DNA from: Piromyces finnis
Lineage: Eukaryota; Neocallimastigomycota; Neocallimastigomycetes; Neocallimastigales; Neocallimastigaceae
Direction: 5' to 3'
DNA: 64,000 nucleotides
NCBI GenBank assembly: GCA_002104945.1
Contig: MCFH01000004.1
Location: 352,501-416,500 of the forward strand
Shown here: piece after piece, positions 12,479-28,661 of the stretch
Layout of the letters: every line of letters starts with the position of its first letter
How positions within the stretch are numbered: position 1 is the first letter of the stretch
Notes under the pieces: model-generated
Told to the model about the DNA's origin: nothing
The model's database searches: none
What the model saw: the letters and a program-made list of their open reading frames with translations, nothing else
Position numbers and translations under genes: made by a program

Positions 12479-13007
12479 ATAAATTATATATTTTAAATAA
12501 ATTTATTATTAAAAAAAAAGGAAATTCGTATGAAATCTATAAAGTCTATTTTATTTTAATTAAAAAAAAAAATTACATAATATATGATATATATATAGCT
12601 TATTTTTTTTAAAAAGGTTTGTCTAGTGGAATTAAAATTATTAAATAATTGAAATATTCAATAAAGTTGTATAAAGAAAGTATTTTTTTTTAATGAAAAT
12701 AATATATTTTGTCATTAAATAATTTAATAAAAAAAAATAAAATATATAAATCATTTTAGTACTCTCTTTTTTTTTTTTTTTTTTTTGTTATTTACTAATT
12801 ATAAAAATAATAAAATAATTATAATTTTAACTATTTTATATATTTAGAATAATTAAATATATAAAAAATGTAAAATATTCATAATTCTTGATGATAATTA
12901 TATTAATATAGCTTACTATAGTGATGTGACAAAGTGATTTATTATTTTTAGTGTATTTTATGCATATGTATTAAAAAGTTACTATTAATAAAGCTTTATT
13001 TTATTTC

Positions 13008-13060
13008 CTGGTATAAAGTCTAGCTAAAGTCAACTTTCTTCTGTCCAAAAAGTTTGGCTA
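13008..13060 (+). repeat. Degenerate dispersed repeat (CTGGCTAAA family), copy 1
   Basis: A locally G+C-richer patch (GTCTAGCTAAA .. TTCTTCTGTCC .. TTTGGCTAAAA) similar to patches at 21277-21345 and 38310-38415. It is probably a relic of a mobile sequence. The family is unknown. Confidence 0.45.
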
Positions 13061-13578
13061 AAACTCAAAAAAAAATACAAAGATAGTTTTTTAACATTAT
13101 CATCACCTTTTCGCTTTTACCCCACTCTATATACTTTTATATAATTATATATTACATATTTTTCATACTTATTAATTAGAATTAATAGAAACTTCTATAC
13201 ATCCATGTTTTTTTAATATTAAGAATATTAAAAATAAACACATTTAAAATTTCCATGATCAAAACTTAAAATATTAATATTTTTAAAAAATATTCATTTA
13301 ATTTTAATATATAATTTATTAACCAAATTAATATTGAATAATAAATGAATAAATGAATAAATTACTATATTTAATGAGTGAATGATTAGATAAATAACAC
13401 TTTCTCAACTAGGTAATTTTAATTATTTATATTTAGATTTATATTAATTTTTACCCTAATTTAATTATGTTATGTATATATATAAACTAGATATACAATA
13501 TTTTTTTTTATTTAAAATAATTCACCATAAACCATCCATAACCTACAAAAAATCAAAAATTAATCAATAATATATAAT

Positions 13579-13623
13579 ATTTATTAATATAATCATTTAT
13601 TAATGATGATTATATTAATAAAT
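13579..13623. repeat. Perfect hairpin, 17-bp arms
   Basis: Arms 13579-13595 and 13607-13623 are exact reverse complements, separated by an 11-nt loop. The sequence is A+T-rich, so some palindromy is expected by chance, but 17 perfect pairs is long. Confidence 0.7.
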
Positions 13624-14266
13624 GGTTAATAATTAATGAATAAGAATTATATAAGATTTTTTTTAAACCAAACAATAATAGCAAAGGTTTTAGTTTTCAT
13701 TATTTAAAATACAATTTGGAAGACATTTAAAAGACTTTTCAAGTCCATTACTTTTAATGCTGAACTTATATATTAAAAATATATCTAAATATATAATATA
13801 GACTACTTTTAAATATATTATTTTATTTATATTGAGTATTTATTTTTTAAATATTATGTAATATATGGTGAATATATGATATATATTATATTATATTGAC
13901 TCTATAAAAAGACAAATAAATAAATTAATAAATGTTACTTGTTGAATAAAAGAAAAGTAATATTATAATAATAATGAAAATTGAATTTTTAAACTCTTGC
14001 ATGTTAATAAAATGTGGTTAATGAATTGATAAATAAACTTTTTTTTAATATGATTTTACTATAAAAAGTAATAATAAAAATACTTTTTTATATTAATTTA
14101 TTATACATGTTTTTCTTAGCTACCATAATTGGTAAACTTGTTAACCTTGTAGTTAAAAAAAAAGATCTTCAATTTCATGCTAGCACAGATTTAGCTTTAA
14201 ATGCTATTTTTATATATATTCTAGGACATTTTATACTAAGAGATTTTCATGTTGAAACTATTCACC

Positions 14267-14321
14267 AAAATCATTTAATGTTAGTAATTATTTAATATTA
14301 TTACTAACATTAAATGATTTT
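14267..14321. repeat. Perfect hairpin, 22-bp arms
   Basis: Arms 14267-14288 and 14300-14321 are exact reverse complements (core CATTTAATGTTAG) with an 11-nt loop. It could be a miniature fold-back element or a site of cruciform extrusion. The arms contain C/G positions, which makes chance less likely. Confidence 0.8.
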
Positions 14322-14476
14322 AGAGGTCTTTCTTTTATTTGGTATAAATTTATTTTGTACAACATTTAATATATTGATTTTAATTTATGCAATCATGAAA
14401 TAAATTATTTTAATTTAAAGTTTAATGTAAAATTTAATAAAAAACTTTCTCTGATCATTATAACCAATACCATATA

Positions 14477-14557
14477 AACTTTAATTTATAATATATTATA
14501 AATCACATTATATTTTTTTGCTTTAATATAAAATGTGATAAAAATAAATTAAAGTTT
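14477..14557. repeat. Imperfect long hairpin
   Basis: The outer arms AAACTTTAATTTAT (14477-14490) and their exact complement (14544-14557) enclose the inner arms ATCACATT (14502-14509) and AATGTGAT (14532-14539). The structure is MITE-like, about 80 bp. Confidence 0.6.
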
Positions 14558-15951
14558 ATTTTATATTGTTTTAATGTGATGATTTGTGGAAAAAAAAAAA
14601 AGAGTAATATTTTTTTAAATAATATTTAAATAATACTTGATAATACTTGATAAATATAATTATTCTTATTAATTATTATGGTAATAATAAAAAACACTCA
14701 TTGTTATGAAATGAAAAAAGAAAAGTACACTATATATGAAGTAGCAAAATAAAGATGTTTTTCATAATTATATATATTATTTAATTATTTAATAGCATGA
14801 ATCATTCAAAAAGAAAAAGAAACAATTTTAATATTAATTAAACTATAACAATGCTTATAAATATAATGAAAAAAAGTTTAATTTTTTTAAATTTAAATTA
14901 ATATTATTTATTTATTATTTATATTGAAGGTATACAATAAAGATTATGACTTTGAAACAATAAAATATAAAATATAATATAAATATATTTTATGTTTCTT
15001 TTTTTTTTATTATTCCTATTTTTTTTAGAAAGGTTCAACTAGGATTAAAAAACATTAATTAAAATAATTCTTTTTTTATTATAGTTATAAACTTATTCAA
15101 CTATATACTATTCCATTCCATAATAATAAAAATAAAAATAAAAACGGCTATAACAAGGAGGATAGATGAAAAAAACTAAAAAAAAAATTAATTCAAATCA
15201 TTATAAAAAAATTTTTAATTAAGGATTCAAACTCATAAATTTTAATTTTAAATTAATTTAAAAATATAAATTAATTTAAGCATTCAATCCTTTTTTTTTA
15301 TATATATATAGTTTTACAATTCTTTTTTTTTTTTTTTTTTCATTCTTCTTCCTGTATATTTTAAATTTGTAATATCAGCATTTATAAGTTATATACTATA
15401 ATAGTTATTAACGTTATTGTATTTTGATATATCTAATTACTTTTATAAAAACGTTAAATATAAAGTATATATATAATATAATAAAATGTTTTTAAGATTT
15501 TAATCATAAAAAAAAAAGAATGCAATTATATCAAATATATTAATGTCATTATTTAAAAAAAAAAGTGACAAAAGGTTTTTAAAAGAAAAGTAATAATAAA
15601 TTTATTTTTTTTTTTTTACATATTTCGCTATATCTATTATTAGATAATAAAATCAATCAAAGAATAAAACTTTTTTTTTAAATATATTTTCAAAAAAAAA
15701 AAAAAAATTAAGATAATTATAAAAAACAGTAAAAGAAGAAACAATAATAATTATACATATTTACTGTTTTTCTTTTCTTTTTTTTTTTTTTTTTTGGAAA
15801 AAATATAGATTTAATATCCTTATTAATCTCAGTTAACATTAACATTGTATTATAATAATAATAAAAAAAAAGTGTAATTGATTAAACCAACAAGCAAACT
15901 AACAACAAAAAAAGAAATATATAGAATAAAAAAAACCATATATCTATAATC

Positions 15952-18703
<2,752 letters not shown>

Positions 18704-18730
18704 ATACCATTTTTAAAAACCGTTTTCAAG

Positions 18731-18781
18731 AAAATATATTTTCAAGAAAAACAATATGCATTTTTGAGTAATTATTAAATA
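18731..18781 (+). repeat. Partial duplicate of the F-box gene 3' end
   Basis: TTTTCAAGAA .. TTTGAGTAATTATTAAATA, resembling the last coding bases plus stop at 18664-18707. A shorter third fragment (CGTTTTCAAGAAAAT) lies at about 18720-18735. Confidence 0.75.
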
Positions 18782-19046
18782 TCTTTTTTTTTTTTTTATT
18801 AAAAAAAACATTTTTAAATACCAACTTAGATAAAAAAAAAACTATACTATTAATTTCTTATAAATAAGAAAATATAATTTTTTTTTTTTTACATTACAAA
18901 ATGTATAACTATTATGAATTATATTATCATAATTATCATTTATCTTTCCTATATTTTTTTTTACCATAATAATGAAAAGGAAAAATAAATAAAATTTTGA
19001 ACTTTAAAATTAAATAATAATAAGGAAAATAATATATCGATGATTT

Positions 19047-19065
19047 ATAATATATCCTAACAAAG

Positions 19066-19106
<41 letters not shown>

Positions 19107-19191
19107 TACAGCAGTTAGGATTTTTTTTTTTTTCTTTGTTAGGATATATTATCAAAATAACAATTGTAAAAAATACAATTGTTATTTTGAT
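19047..19191. repeat. Two adjacent perfect hairpins
   Basis: The outer stem pairs 19047-19065 with 19134-19152 (core ATATCCTAACAAAG / CTTTGTTAGGATAT), extended by an A run and a T13 run. The second hairpin shares its first bases with the end of that stem: 19151-19168 pairs exactly with 19174-19191 around an A5 loop (core AACAATTGTA). The mix of G/C positions makes chance unlikely. It is probably a fold-back or MITE-like element. Confidence 0.8.
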
Positions 19192-19528
19192 ATATACCTT
19201 ATCCCTTATTAATAAAACCCTAAAAAAGTAAAAAATAAAGTTATATTAATTTATTATAATCTTACATAGATTTATGTATAAAATTTATTAGAAAAATATT
19301 ATTGGATTGATTACTAAATAAAAGTTAACAAATTATTTTAATTTTATAAAAGATGATTAATGTAAATATTCATAAAACAAAAATATAAAGATATATAAAG
19401 CGTTTTTTTTTTTTTCTTTACAAAAAAAAAAAAAAAATAAAAATAAATAAATAAAAAAAAAATAAAAAAAAATAAAAAAATAAAATAATATTTTTTATTC
19501 TTTAAAACAAAAGTTAAAAAAAAAAAAA

Positions 19529-21076
19529 ATGAATTACTTTTTAAAAGTAACCCATATTGTGGGTTTGACAATGACTCTATTCCATTGTGCATTCGCAAGT
19601 TATTATAATATAAACGATATTAAAAATGAAACTCATTGGAAAGAAGTTTCAGTTAGAGAAAACGCTCCTAAATATCTTTCTTTAATCTCTCAAGGATTAT
19701 ATGATAAAGACTTAGTTCATAAATACGATACAAACTATTATTATCCAAGTTCAGCTGGTGAAGATGTTGATGTTATTTTTATTAATTCTGATTTTGATTT
19801 CCGTGGTTACGAATTTAGTAACGTAGATGAACGTGAAGCAAAATGTATTGCAGAGGTTAAAGATGATGAAGTAGTAAAAATAGATACTCCTTATTGTGGT
19901 AGTAATAAAATTTATAGAGGAAGACCAGCAACTTATGTTGTAGGAGGGATTGAACAAGGTGTAGCTAGTCGTGCTAATCTTTATGGTATACTTGTTCCAA
20001 TAGATGAAGAAACTCTGGAATATAAAAAATATGATGTATTCAGAGCATTAGAATACATTAATGATAATTTAATTCGTCCTCATAAAACAATTATTCATCT
20101 ACCAACAAAACTTTTTGAAAATGAAGTTTATGATTTTTATAGAATTTTTGGAGATATCTTTTACAGTATTTCAAAAAAAGGAGGAATTATTGTTTATCAA
20201 GATCATGGTGATGGCTGTGGAATATTGATGAATAGAAATAGTATGGCTGTATTAGCAGGTAGTAATTACATATGTGTTGGTGGAATTTCTAGTGATTATA
20301 ATATCAAAAAATATGATTCTAAGTTATATCTTAGAGTAAATCCAAATATTTATGCATTAAATGATATAAATCTTTATGAGTATATTGATGATGAAAAATA
20401 TAATATATTTTTTCAATTTTCTTCTTCATCTATTACTACTGGTGTTATTGCAACTATTTTAAGTGAAAATCCTGATAATCAATTCAATACTTACTCAATG
20501 GAACAATATTTAATGGATACAGGAGAAAAAATTAATTATGGATTAAATTATAATTTAGTTAATAATGGTAAACATATCGTCTATTCTCCAGATAATATTT
20601 ATTATGGATGTGGTATTAGTGCAGGAAACTTACCATGCACTACTACCACTACTACCACTACTGAAAATCCTACTGACATCATTACAATAACAACAACTAT
20701 TGAGAAACCTATAACTACTACCACCACAACAACTACCACTACCACTTCCACCACTACTACTACAACTAAAAAAACTACTACCAGAACTACTACTAAGAAA
20801 TCTACAAAGAAGACTACTACTACAACCACTACTAAGAAGTCTACAAAGAAGACTACTACTACTACTAAGAAGTCTACAAAGAAAACTACTACTACTACAA
20901 AGAAATCCACCACTACATCCTCGAAAAATGTTCCAACCTCTACTGTTACAGGAAAGTGTGGTTCAGGTTATGGAGCTTGTAAATCAGGCTATTGCTGTAG
21001 TAAATACGGTTATTGTGGAACATCCTCTGAATATTGTAAAAGCGGTTGTCAACCAAAATATGGATTATGCAAATAG
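19529..21076 (+). CDS. Secreted subtilisin-fold pseudoprotease with Thr-rich linker and CBM18
   Basis: Intronless, 515 aa. Residues 1-24 are a signal peptide. Residues about 78-335 align by eye to the S8 subtilisin fold. VDVIFINSD stands where VYVIDTG is expected (catalytic Asp replaced by Asn86). ATYVVGG stands where GTHVAG is expected (His replaced by Tyr136). QDHGD stands at the AAGN oxyanion segment (Asn replaced by Asp228). FSSSSITTGVIA matches the GTSMATPHVAGVIA helix, so the Ser region is kept but shortened. A Thr/Lys linker (about 376-470) leads to a CBM18 chitin-binding module (about 476-515, YCCSKYGYCG). With three key positions changed it should be proteolytically dead. A binding or inhibitory role at chitin, for instance the fungal wall, is inferred. 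The ORF is full length with no decay. Confidence 0.82.
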   Translation: MNYFLKVTHIVGLTMTLFHCAFASYYNINDIKNETHWKEVSVRENAPKYLSLISQGLYDKDLVHKYDTNYYYPSSAGEDVDVIFINSDFDFRGYEFSNVDEREAKCIAEVKDDEVVKIDTPYCGSNKIYRGRPATYVVGGIEQGVASRANLYGILVPIDEETLEYKKYDVFRALEYINDNLIRPHKTIIHLPTKLFENEVYDFYRIFGDIFYSISKKGGIIVYQDHGDGCGILMNRNSMAVLAGSNYICVGGISSDYNIKKYDSKLYLRVNPNIYALNDINLYEYIDDEKYNIFFQFSSSSITTGVIATILSENPDNQFNTYSMEQYLMDTGEKINYGLNYNLVNNGKHIVYSPDNIYYGCGISAGNLPCTTTTTTTTENPTDIITITTTIEKPITTTTTTTTTTTSTTTTTTKKTTTRTTTKKSTKKTTTTTTTKKSTKKTTTTTKKSTKKTTTTTKKSTTTSSKNVPTSTVTGKCGSGYGACKSGYCCSKYGYCGTSSEYCKSGCQPKYGLCK

Positions 21077-22432
21077 AGGAATTATTATATGAATAAAAGA
21101 TAAGTTAAACAATAAAGAAAAAAAAATAATAAATAAATAAATAAAAAATAAAAAAATAAAAAATAAATAAACTTATTGATAATCAAATATAAGAGTTAAA
21201 AATTATATTTAAATAAAAGAATTAATAAAAAATTATTCTAAATAATTAGTGTAATTATAAAAATTAATAACATTATAAAAGTCTGGCTAAAATTCAGGCA
21301 GAGGTTGAATTTCTTCTGGCTGGAAATTCTGGCTAAATACTTCCAAAATCTAGGATAAGTTATAAATCATAATTATAAAAATTAATAACATTATAATATT
21401 ATGTAAAAATAAATATTTAATATTTAGATATAATTATTTTATTCTTTTATAAGATAATTAATAGGATATATTTATGATAGTAAATGAGATATAGTTTCTA
21501 TATTTTGTAAAATATATTAATGATTACATTATATTTATCTAATAATATTCTCAAAAATAAAAGATATTTAATATTTAAGCCTGGCAATTAAATCTGTTAA
21601 CACTTTTACAACCTGTTTTTTTATCTTTTGTTTTATTATTAAATATTTATTTTATTTTATTTATACCAATATTTTTAAATAAAAAATTTAATTATTTTTG
21701 TACAATATTTAATATATATAAACTTTTGTTTAATATATAAATATTAAAAAAAGTAATATTTAAATAGATATTTAATTTAAAATAAATTAATTTTTTATAA
21801 TTGTATTATGGATGTCTAACATTAAATAAACTTTAATTAATAATAAAATTAACAATTATTGATACAAATAATACTAGATTAGATGAAATATGCTGAGAAT
21901 AATTAATCTTATTTATTATTATTTTATTTAAAAATATATGACTGCCGTTATAAATTCTTATAATTTATTACTTTTATTTTATTATTAATATTATTAATAT
22001 TATTTTATTTTTAAATAACAGTATACTTATGCCTGTTACCTTTTTGTTTTTTATAACATTAATATTATTGAAAACTTTTTATAGAATTTTTAAAATTACT
22101 GATGATTAGTAACGTTTATATTAAAAAAAAAAAAACTATTAAAATACTTATAATTGATTATATTTGATATATAAAGAAATATTATTTTTATGGTTTTTTT
22201 TTTAATTTAATAAAAATATATTTTGTATAACAAAAAAAAAAGTTTAATTATTAATAAATATATAAAAATATATAAAAACATAAAGTAGAAAATTAAAAAA
22301 TTTAAACATAAAAAAAAAAAAAAAACTTGCAAATCTCGTTAAAAACAAATTACATTGAAATTAATATTTTATACATATTTATTTATTTTTATATATATAT
22401 ATAATAAAATTTTCTTAAGAATGATAATACTT
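21077..22432. other. Intergenic
   Basis: A+T-rich spacer upstream of the first intact 10-Cys gene. It holds one degenerate dispersed-repeat patch (21277-21345). Otherwise nothing recognisable; an A16 run sits about 100 bp before the next ATG. Confidence 0.6.
21277..21345 (+). repeat. Degenerate dispersed repeat (CTGGCTAAA family), copy 2
   Basis: AAAGTCTGGCTAAAATTC .. TTCTTCTGGC .. TTCTGGCTAAATACTT. It shares order and wording with the patch at 13008-13060 and part of 38310-38415. Confidence 0.5.
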
Positions 22433-23131
22433 ATGAAGTTACTTGTTTTAATTATTTTTACTTTTGTATGTGTAAATAATAAAGTTGTTAAAAGAGAAGT
22501 TCAACTTGATATCAATGAAAATAATGCAATGGCAGATCAGGAATGTCAGTATGATTTAAGTAATTCAGTTGAATATAGAGATTGTTTCTTACCAACTATC
22601 ACAAAAGAAAATTATAAAGAATTATGTATAGTATTAAATTCAACAAAATGTCAACAATTTTATAATGATCCAATGTTCTACTTACCAAATTGCATTGATG
22701 ACTATCAAATATCTGAACTTTTAAGTCCAACGATCATAAGTAGTACGCTATCTTCTATTCATTTAATTTGTCAAACGGATGAGCAAAATAATTTATGTCC
22801 AATTGCAGAAGCTTTACTTAACAATCAAAATTTAAAAGAAAAAACTATTAAAAAGACTTGCGCATCAAAAAATTGTATTAATGCTGCTATTCAAGTTTAT
22901 TCTTCCCTTCAAACAAATCTAAATGATTTTGAAAATTTATCTATCACCACGGGTAGTAACGACGACTCTTCAAAAAATAATATTGTTACTGTTATGGACT
23001 ATTTAAATTCTCAAGAATGTCAAAACTATAAAAGTAATAAAGGTGATAGTAATGAAAGTAGCTCTACCAACCTAAAAATAAGCTATTCAATATTTATTTC
23101 TTTGGGAATATTATTATTTTTCATATATTAA
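22433..23131 (+). CDS. 10-cysteine secreted protein, copy 1
   Basis: Intronless, 232 aa from the preferred ATG at 22433, where the signal peptide MKLLVLIIFTFVCV begins. ATGs at 22421 and 22355 are in frame but give a less typical N-terminus. After a KRE site (possible Kex2-type cleavage) come ten cysteines in a spacing shared with the genes at 30465 and 40251, with motifs KCQQFYNDP, LPNCIDD, CQTDEQNNLCPIAE, CASKNC and a late LSITTGS. The C-terminus is a hydrophobic segment (YSIFISLGILLFFIY) with no charged tail, suggesting a GPI-anchor signal or a tail anchor. I do not recognise a database family. Placement 1.28 kb upstream of a receptor gene on the same strand suggests a linked role; this is inference. 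Confidence 0.82.
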   Translation: MKLLVLIIFTFVCVNNKVVKREVQLDINENNAMADQECQYDLSNSVEYRDCFLPTITKENYKELCIVLNSTKCQQFYNDPMFYLPNCIDDYQISELLSPTIISSTLSSIHLICQTDEQNNLCPIAEALLNNQNLKEKTIKKTCASKNCINAAIQVYSSLQTNLNDFENLSITTGSNDDSSKNNIVTVMDYLNSQECQNYKSNKGDSNESSSTNLKISYSIFISLGILLFFIY

Positions 23132-24184
23132 ATAATTTGATAATATTCCATGGAAGGGAAAAGAAAAATTATAAATAAATAAAAAGTTTTAAAAGAAACA
23201 AATAAATAATATTTAACCAAAAAAGTAAATAAAAAAAAAGTGAACAATTAATAATCAAAATATAAATACAAAATTAATTTATTTCAACAGATTTGATTAA
23301 AGAATTTAATAATTATATAAATCAGTAATTTAAAAAAAAAAAATAAAATAATTCAATATAAAATAAAATATATTTAAATAAACAATAATAATAATAATAA
23401 CAAGAAAAATAACAGAATTACTATCAAAAAATAAGAATTTAATTTTTAATTAAGTTATGTATAACAAAGCTGATGGATAAATTTAATTGAAAGTAAAAAA
23501 TTATAGAATTAAAAATATGTAATATATAATATTTTCGATAAAACCTGCTTTAAAAATATTAATAAAGAAGTAATAATAAAAATTTAAATAATAATAATAA
23601 TAAATAGTAATATTATTATTATCATATAATCATTATATATTATATGAACTAAATACTACTTTTTTTTTAAAAATTTACAAAAGCTATTATAATAATTGTA
23701 AAAAATGTAATTATAATTTATATAAAACTATTTATCTATAATATATATATCTATTGATATATTGTAATAAATACAAATGTTTTTTTTTTTTTTTTAAAAA
23801 AACAAGTGTATGAATAATTAATTAATTGTTATTCTTTTTTATTTTATAATTGTAAGGTTGAGTGGTTTCATTATATTAAGAATATATATAAAGAAAAGAA
23901 ATGAAATAATCTTTTTTTTTATATGTATTATTAATATTTTAATCTTCCTATTATTACATACTAAATTATATTTATAATAAAACAACTAATAGATATTTAA
24001 CTTAAATAATTAATACTCTATAATACTTATGTATTATCTTAAGTAGTTTGGTTCATTTTTTAAAAGGAATATTCATATAGATAAATATATAATATTTCAC
24101 TTTTTTTTTTTTAAAAAAAGTATATATACAACTTTAATTTTATTAATTTTATTAACCATATTATTTATATTATTGTTATTTTCC

Positions 24185-24225
<41 letters not shown>

Positions 24226-24407
24226 GGATATTAGAAATATAGAATAAGAAAAAAAAAAAAGACATATATATAATTAATTGTTATTATGTTTATGAAAAAA
24301 AAGAAAGTGCAATAAATAATAATTATCATTATTAAGTTTTTTTTATAATTGAAACTAAATAGAAATATTACAACAGAAAAAATAGGAATGTAATAAAAAA
24401 AATAATA
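23132..24407. other. Intergenic, first module
   Basis: A 1.28-kb A+T-rich spacer between 10-Cys copy 1 and receptor A. No RNA gene or defined motif seen. Its length is close to the corresponding spacer of the second module (31194-32405). Confidence 0.6.
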
Positions 24408-27400
24408 ATGTGTTTATATCAAAAGTATTTATTCATAATTGTTTTTTATTTTTGTATACTAAAAATAAATGCATTAGAATATATTATAAAGTATAATGAT
24501 ACCATTTTTAATAATTTACAAGATTTTATTAAAGAGCATTTATATTATAAGGAGTTAGTTTTATATTTTGAAGATGATTATTATGATTTTTCACAATTTA
24601 AAAGTACAATTGATATAACAGTACAGACAGATATAACGTTTAGAGGAAATGAAAATGGAACTGTATTCGATTTTAAAAAAATACCAAGAGGAAGATTATA
24701 TTTTTTTTATGAAGGAAAGGGAGAGACTGTGAATATAGAAAATATTTCATTTGAAAATTATAGTTCAGCTGGTCTTTATGATGTAGAAATGATTCTTTTA
24801 AATGTATCATCAGATAATTATAACTTTAAAATAAATAATTGCATCTTTCAAAATAATAATCATAGATTATTAAGAATAGACGCGGCAATACAAAAACCAA
24901 CTCGTACTACACCATCCATCATAATTAATAATTGCAAATTTTAGTATGCTTTTTTTTTCTTTCTTTCTTTTAATTTTATAATCACAGTTATTTATATAAT
25001 TTTTTAATAAAAAAAAAAAAAAGAAAAATAGATAATTTAGTAATCAAATAATAACAAAATAATTTTTTCAATGGTTTTTTCTTTAATTAGTAACAATATG
25101 GAAGGGATTTTAAGAATAGGTCGATATACTTATACAACTACCGATGAGTTATTTAAAACTATTATTATAGAATTAAATAACAATACCTTTATAAACAATA
25201 GAGGTTTATTTTTATTAAAATTTTCACACCTAACAATAAATAATTGTAAAAATCATTATAATTTTAATAATATAAAAAATCATATCCTTAATTCTCAAAA
25301 TAATAATAATATATTATATATATATACATATACATACATATGATTTGTAAAAAAAGGTTATTTTAATACAATTGAAAGAAATTCAATGAATAATGAAGAT
25401 ATAGTATTTATACGATCAGTTGAATCGCAAGATAATGTTACTATTATTAATTCAATATTCGAAGATATTTATGTTAAAGATTTATTTCCATTAATCACTG
25501 TAGAAAATATGAACTTTAAGTAATATAATTATATTTATCATCATATAATTTATTTTATATCTAATTTAAATAATTAAACCTCTATTAATATATTATTAAT
25601 ATATTATCTATTATATTATTCATCCTATTGACATATTAAATTTTAAATAAAAAATGATAATTACAATATATGTATAAAAGAGTGGAAAATACACATTTTT
25701 CAAATTGTAAATCATCCTTTGGATACTTATTTTATATAAGAAATAAAGAAAATTTAAAATTAAATAATAAAGATCTAACTATTTGGTTTAAAAATACTAC
25801 ATTTCAAAGTAATTTAATTTCTTCAGTTTAATTTGCTTATTACAGAATTATTTATATCAATAATAATTATTAATAACATATTTGTATATACACATAAATG
25901 AATATACATAATATATTTAGATACAAGCTCATTATTTCATGGAGATGGAAATAAATATTTAATTGAAAAATCTATATTTAAAGATTATGATGTAAAAAAA
26001 CCATTTTTGGCAGTATCCGATTCAAAAAATTCCAAATTTTCAATAATTGACACTCATTTTTATAATATAAAGTATAAATGAAATGCTATAAATTAATATT
26101 TTATAAAATATATTTAATTTAAAATATATTATTATTATTTTTTAATTTTCCTTTTTCTATATAGCTTATCCAACAGTTTATTTATAGAAGATTCCTCATA
26201 TTATTTTACGAATGTTACTTTAAAAAATATTAAATCCAATTCAAAGGCAATATTTTATTTTTATCAAAGAAATGTAGAAATTAATGGTATGATAGTAGAG
26301 GATATTCAATGTGCCGGTGATAAATCATCCTTTTTAGTATTCGATTCTGGAGACACCAAAAGAACAATTAGTGTTAATAATTTATCAATAAATAATGGAA
26401 TATCTAATAATTCATTTATTCTAATTAAAGGTGAGAATATCGAATTTCAGCTTAATAACTCTGAAATACATAATATAAAATCCTATGGTTCTATCATTGA
26501 AAATCAATTGAAACAAGTAAATAAGAAAAAAATTTAATTTTTATAATTTTTTATTTTGGAAATATATATATATCAATTATTTATAATTTATATTTTTATA
26601 TATAGCATAATTATTAATTTCTTCTAATGTTATTTATTTTTAATAATGATAGTCCAACATTTCAATTTCTAATATAAATTTCAAGAATAATAAAAATATT
26701 AATAAGTTTGAATGTGGAAATATATATTTTAGTAATGATATATCAATTTTAATTGAAAATTCAACGTTTTCTGAAAATATATGTTATAGTAACGGTGGTG
26801 CTATGTAAACATAATTTTTAATATATATAATATATAATATAATATAATATAATATATAATTTTGACTGACATTATTTATTTCAATTATTTAATATAACTT
26901 CCAACGATATAATTATATCATTAGCTGTTTTGATAGTATTTCAAATATGAATTTTAAATTAATCTCAAATCAATTTTATGATAATAAAGCCAAAAATGGA
27001 GGCGCTTTATATATATCGGATAATAGAAACTTAAATAATAATGAAGATATGGAGATTATTTTCGAAAATAATATTTTTGAAAAAAATTCCGCAAAGGATT
27101 TTGGTGGAGCAATTTATTCTGATTTTAGTAAATTATATTTAGTTTCATCAAAAAATAATAGTTTTATTTATAATAATTCTGGTGTTAGAGGTGGTGGAAT
27201 TTATTTGTTAAGCACTATTGATAAAGATTTATTTAATTTGAAGAATTCCTATTTCAATAATAATTCCGTGAGTAATCTAATTGATGATTTCAGTACTAGA
27301 CCATCATATATAGTATTAAATACAAATAGAAAGGATGAAATTTTAAATATTGATAGTCAAGTTTACTTTCCCTTAACATTTACATTGTATGACGGATTTG

Positions 27401-28622
27401 GAAATATTTTTACCGATGTTAATAAATATTTCTATACTATATTAACATTGAAATTAGAAATAAAAAAAATAAATGAGAATAATGAAAATTATGAAGATGA
27501 CGAAAATTATTATATAATAGGAAATACTGGAACATTTGTTAATGGTAATTTAAAAAAAAAAATATAATAATTACTTAAATCTTTTAGTGTATAAATATCA
27601 AATTCTCTCTTATAAACATTATTCGTATTTACTTATTTTTTAATTAATAAAAAATAGGAATATGTGAATTAAATAATTTTAAAATATTTGCCAATCCAGA
27701 TAAATATGAATTAATTCCAAAAATTGAAAATTATGATAAAGACATACAGTTTAAATTTAATAATTTAAAAGTTTCAATTAATGATTGTAAAGAGAATCAA
27801 ATAAAAATGATTGATAAAAAAAGTAGAATTCAATATTGTGAGAATGCAAAATGTCTTGATAATTGTCCTATTGATATTACAGCAAAATGTATTCCATATT
27901 TAAAAGAATCCATAAATGATATTAATATGAATATATGTGAATGTTTACCGGGATGGGGTGGAATTAACTGTGGAGATAAAATATTTCTTAAGTCTGGGTA
28001 ATATAATGAAACACCAATTATATACGTATATTAGATATAAGATTAAAGAAAAAATAATAATAAATTCACTTACTTTATTTTTTATTTTTTTTTTTACTTA
28101 TAATTATTAATTGAAATAAACCTTTTATATATATACATTTATATAATCAAGTGAATTTGATAAATATATATTACTATTTTTCTTTATTCCATTAATAGTT
28201 TTTATATTAGGCTATTTAATATTTATAATCATCAATAGAAAACAAAATATAATTAATGATAATGGGATTAATAAAATATTATTATTAAATTTTGGTTTAA
28301 TATTCTATATTATTGGAGAAATGTTTAATTCATATACTTCCTATTTTGATTGTGCATTAAATTTTTCGTTTAAACATTTTGGAAGTACACTAGTATTAAT
28401 AATTTGTTATTTCTATATTTCATTAGGATATGAATTAGGTATTCCAAAAGTTGTTACTGAAAAAAAAGAAGATAATTTCAATTTTATGAATACCTTTTCA
28501 TTGGAAACTATGTCATCTGATAATTCCTTAAATTCAGATTTTTTGTATATTTCAAAGCTTTCTATAAATGGCTCATTAAAGAGTTCAAATTCATTTAATG
28601 TGCTAAACAATACAAATAATGA

Positions 28623-28661
<39 letters not shown>

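Larger units (their letters stand above)
12479..16003. other. Gene-poor spacer with fold-back sequences
   Basis: About 3.5 kb with no convincing gene. It carries three near-perfect hairpins (13579-13623, 14267-14321, 14477-14557), a degenerate repeat fragment at 13008-13060 and, just before the F-box start, an (AAT)n run at 15956-16000. The 62-codon ORF at 14107-14295 overlaps a hairpin arm and matches nothing I recognise. Confidence 0.6.
18704..19528. other. Intergenic with tail duplication and nested hairpins
   Basis: Contains a degenerate second copy of the F-box gene's last codons (about 18731-18781), the nested hairpin at 19047-19191 and A/T homopolymers upstream of the next gene. No further gene seen. 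Confidence 0.65.

Noticed and set aside
14107-14295. 62-aa ORF with a hydrophobic stretch
   Set aside because: Overlaps a perfect hairpin arm, is isolated and shows no recognisable family; too weak to call.
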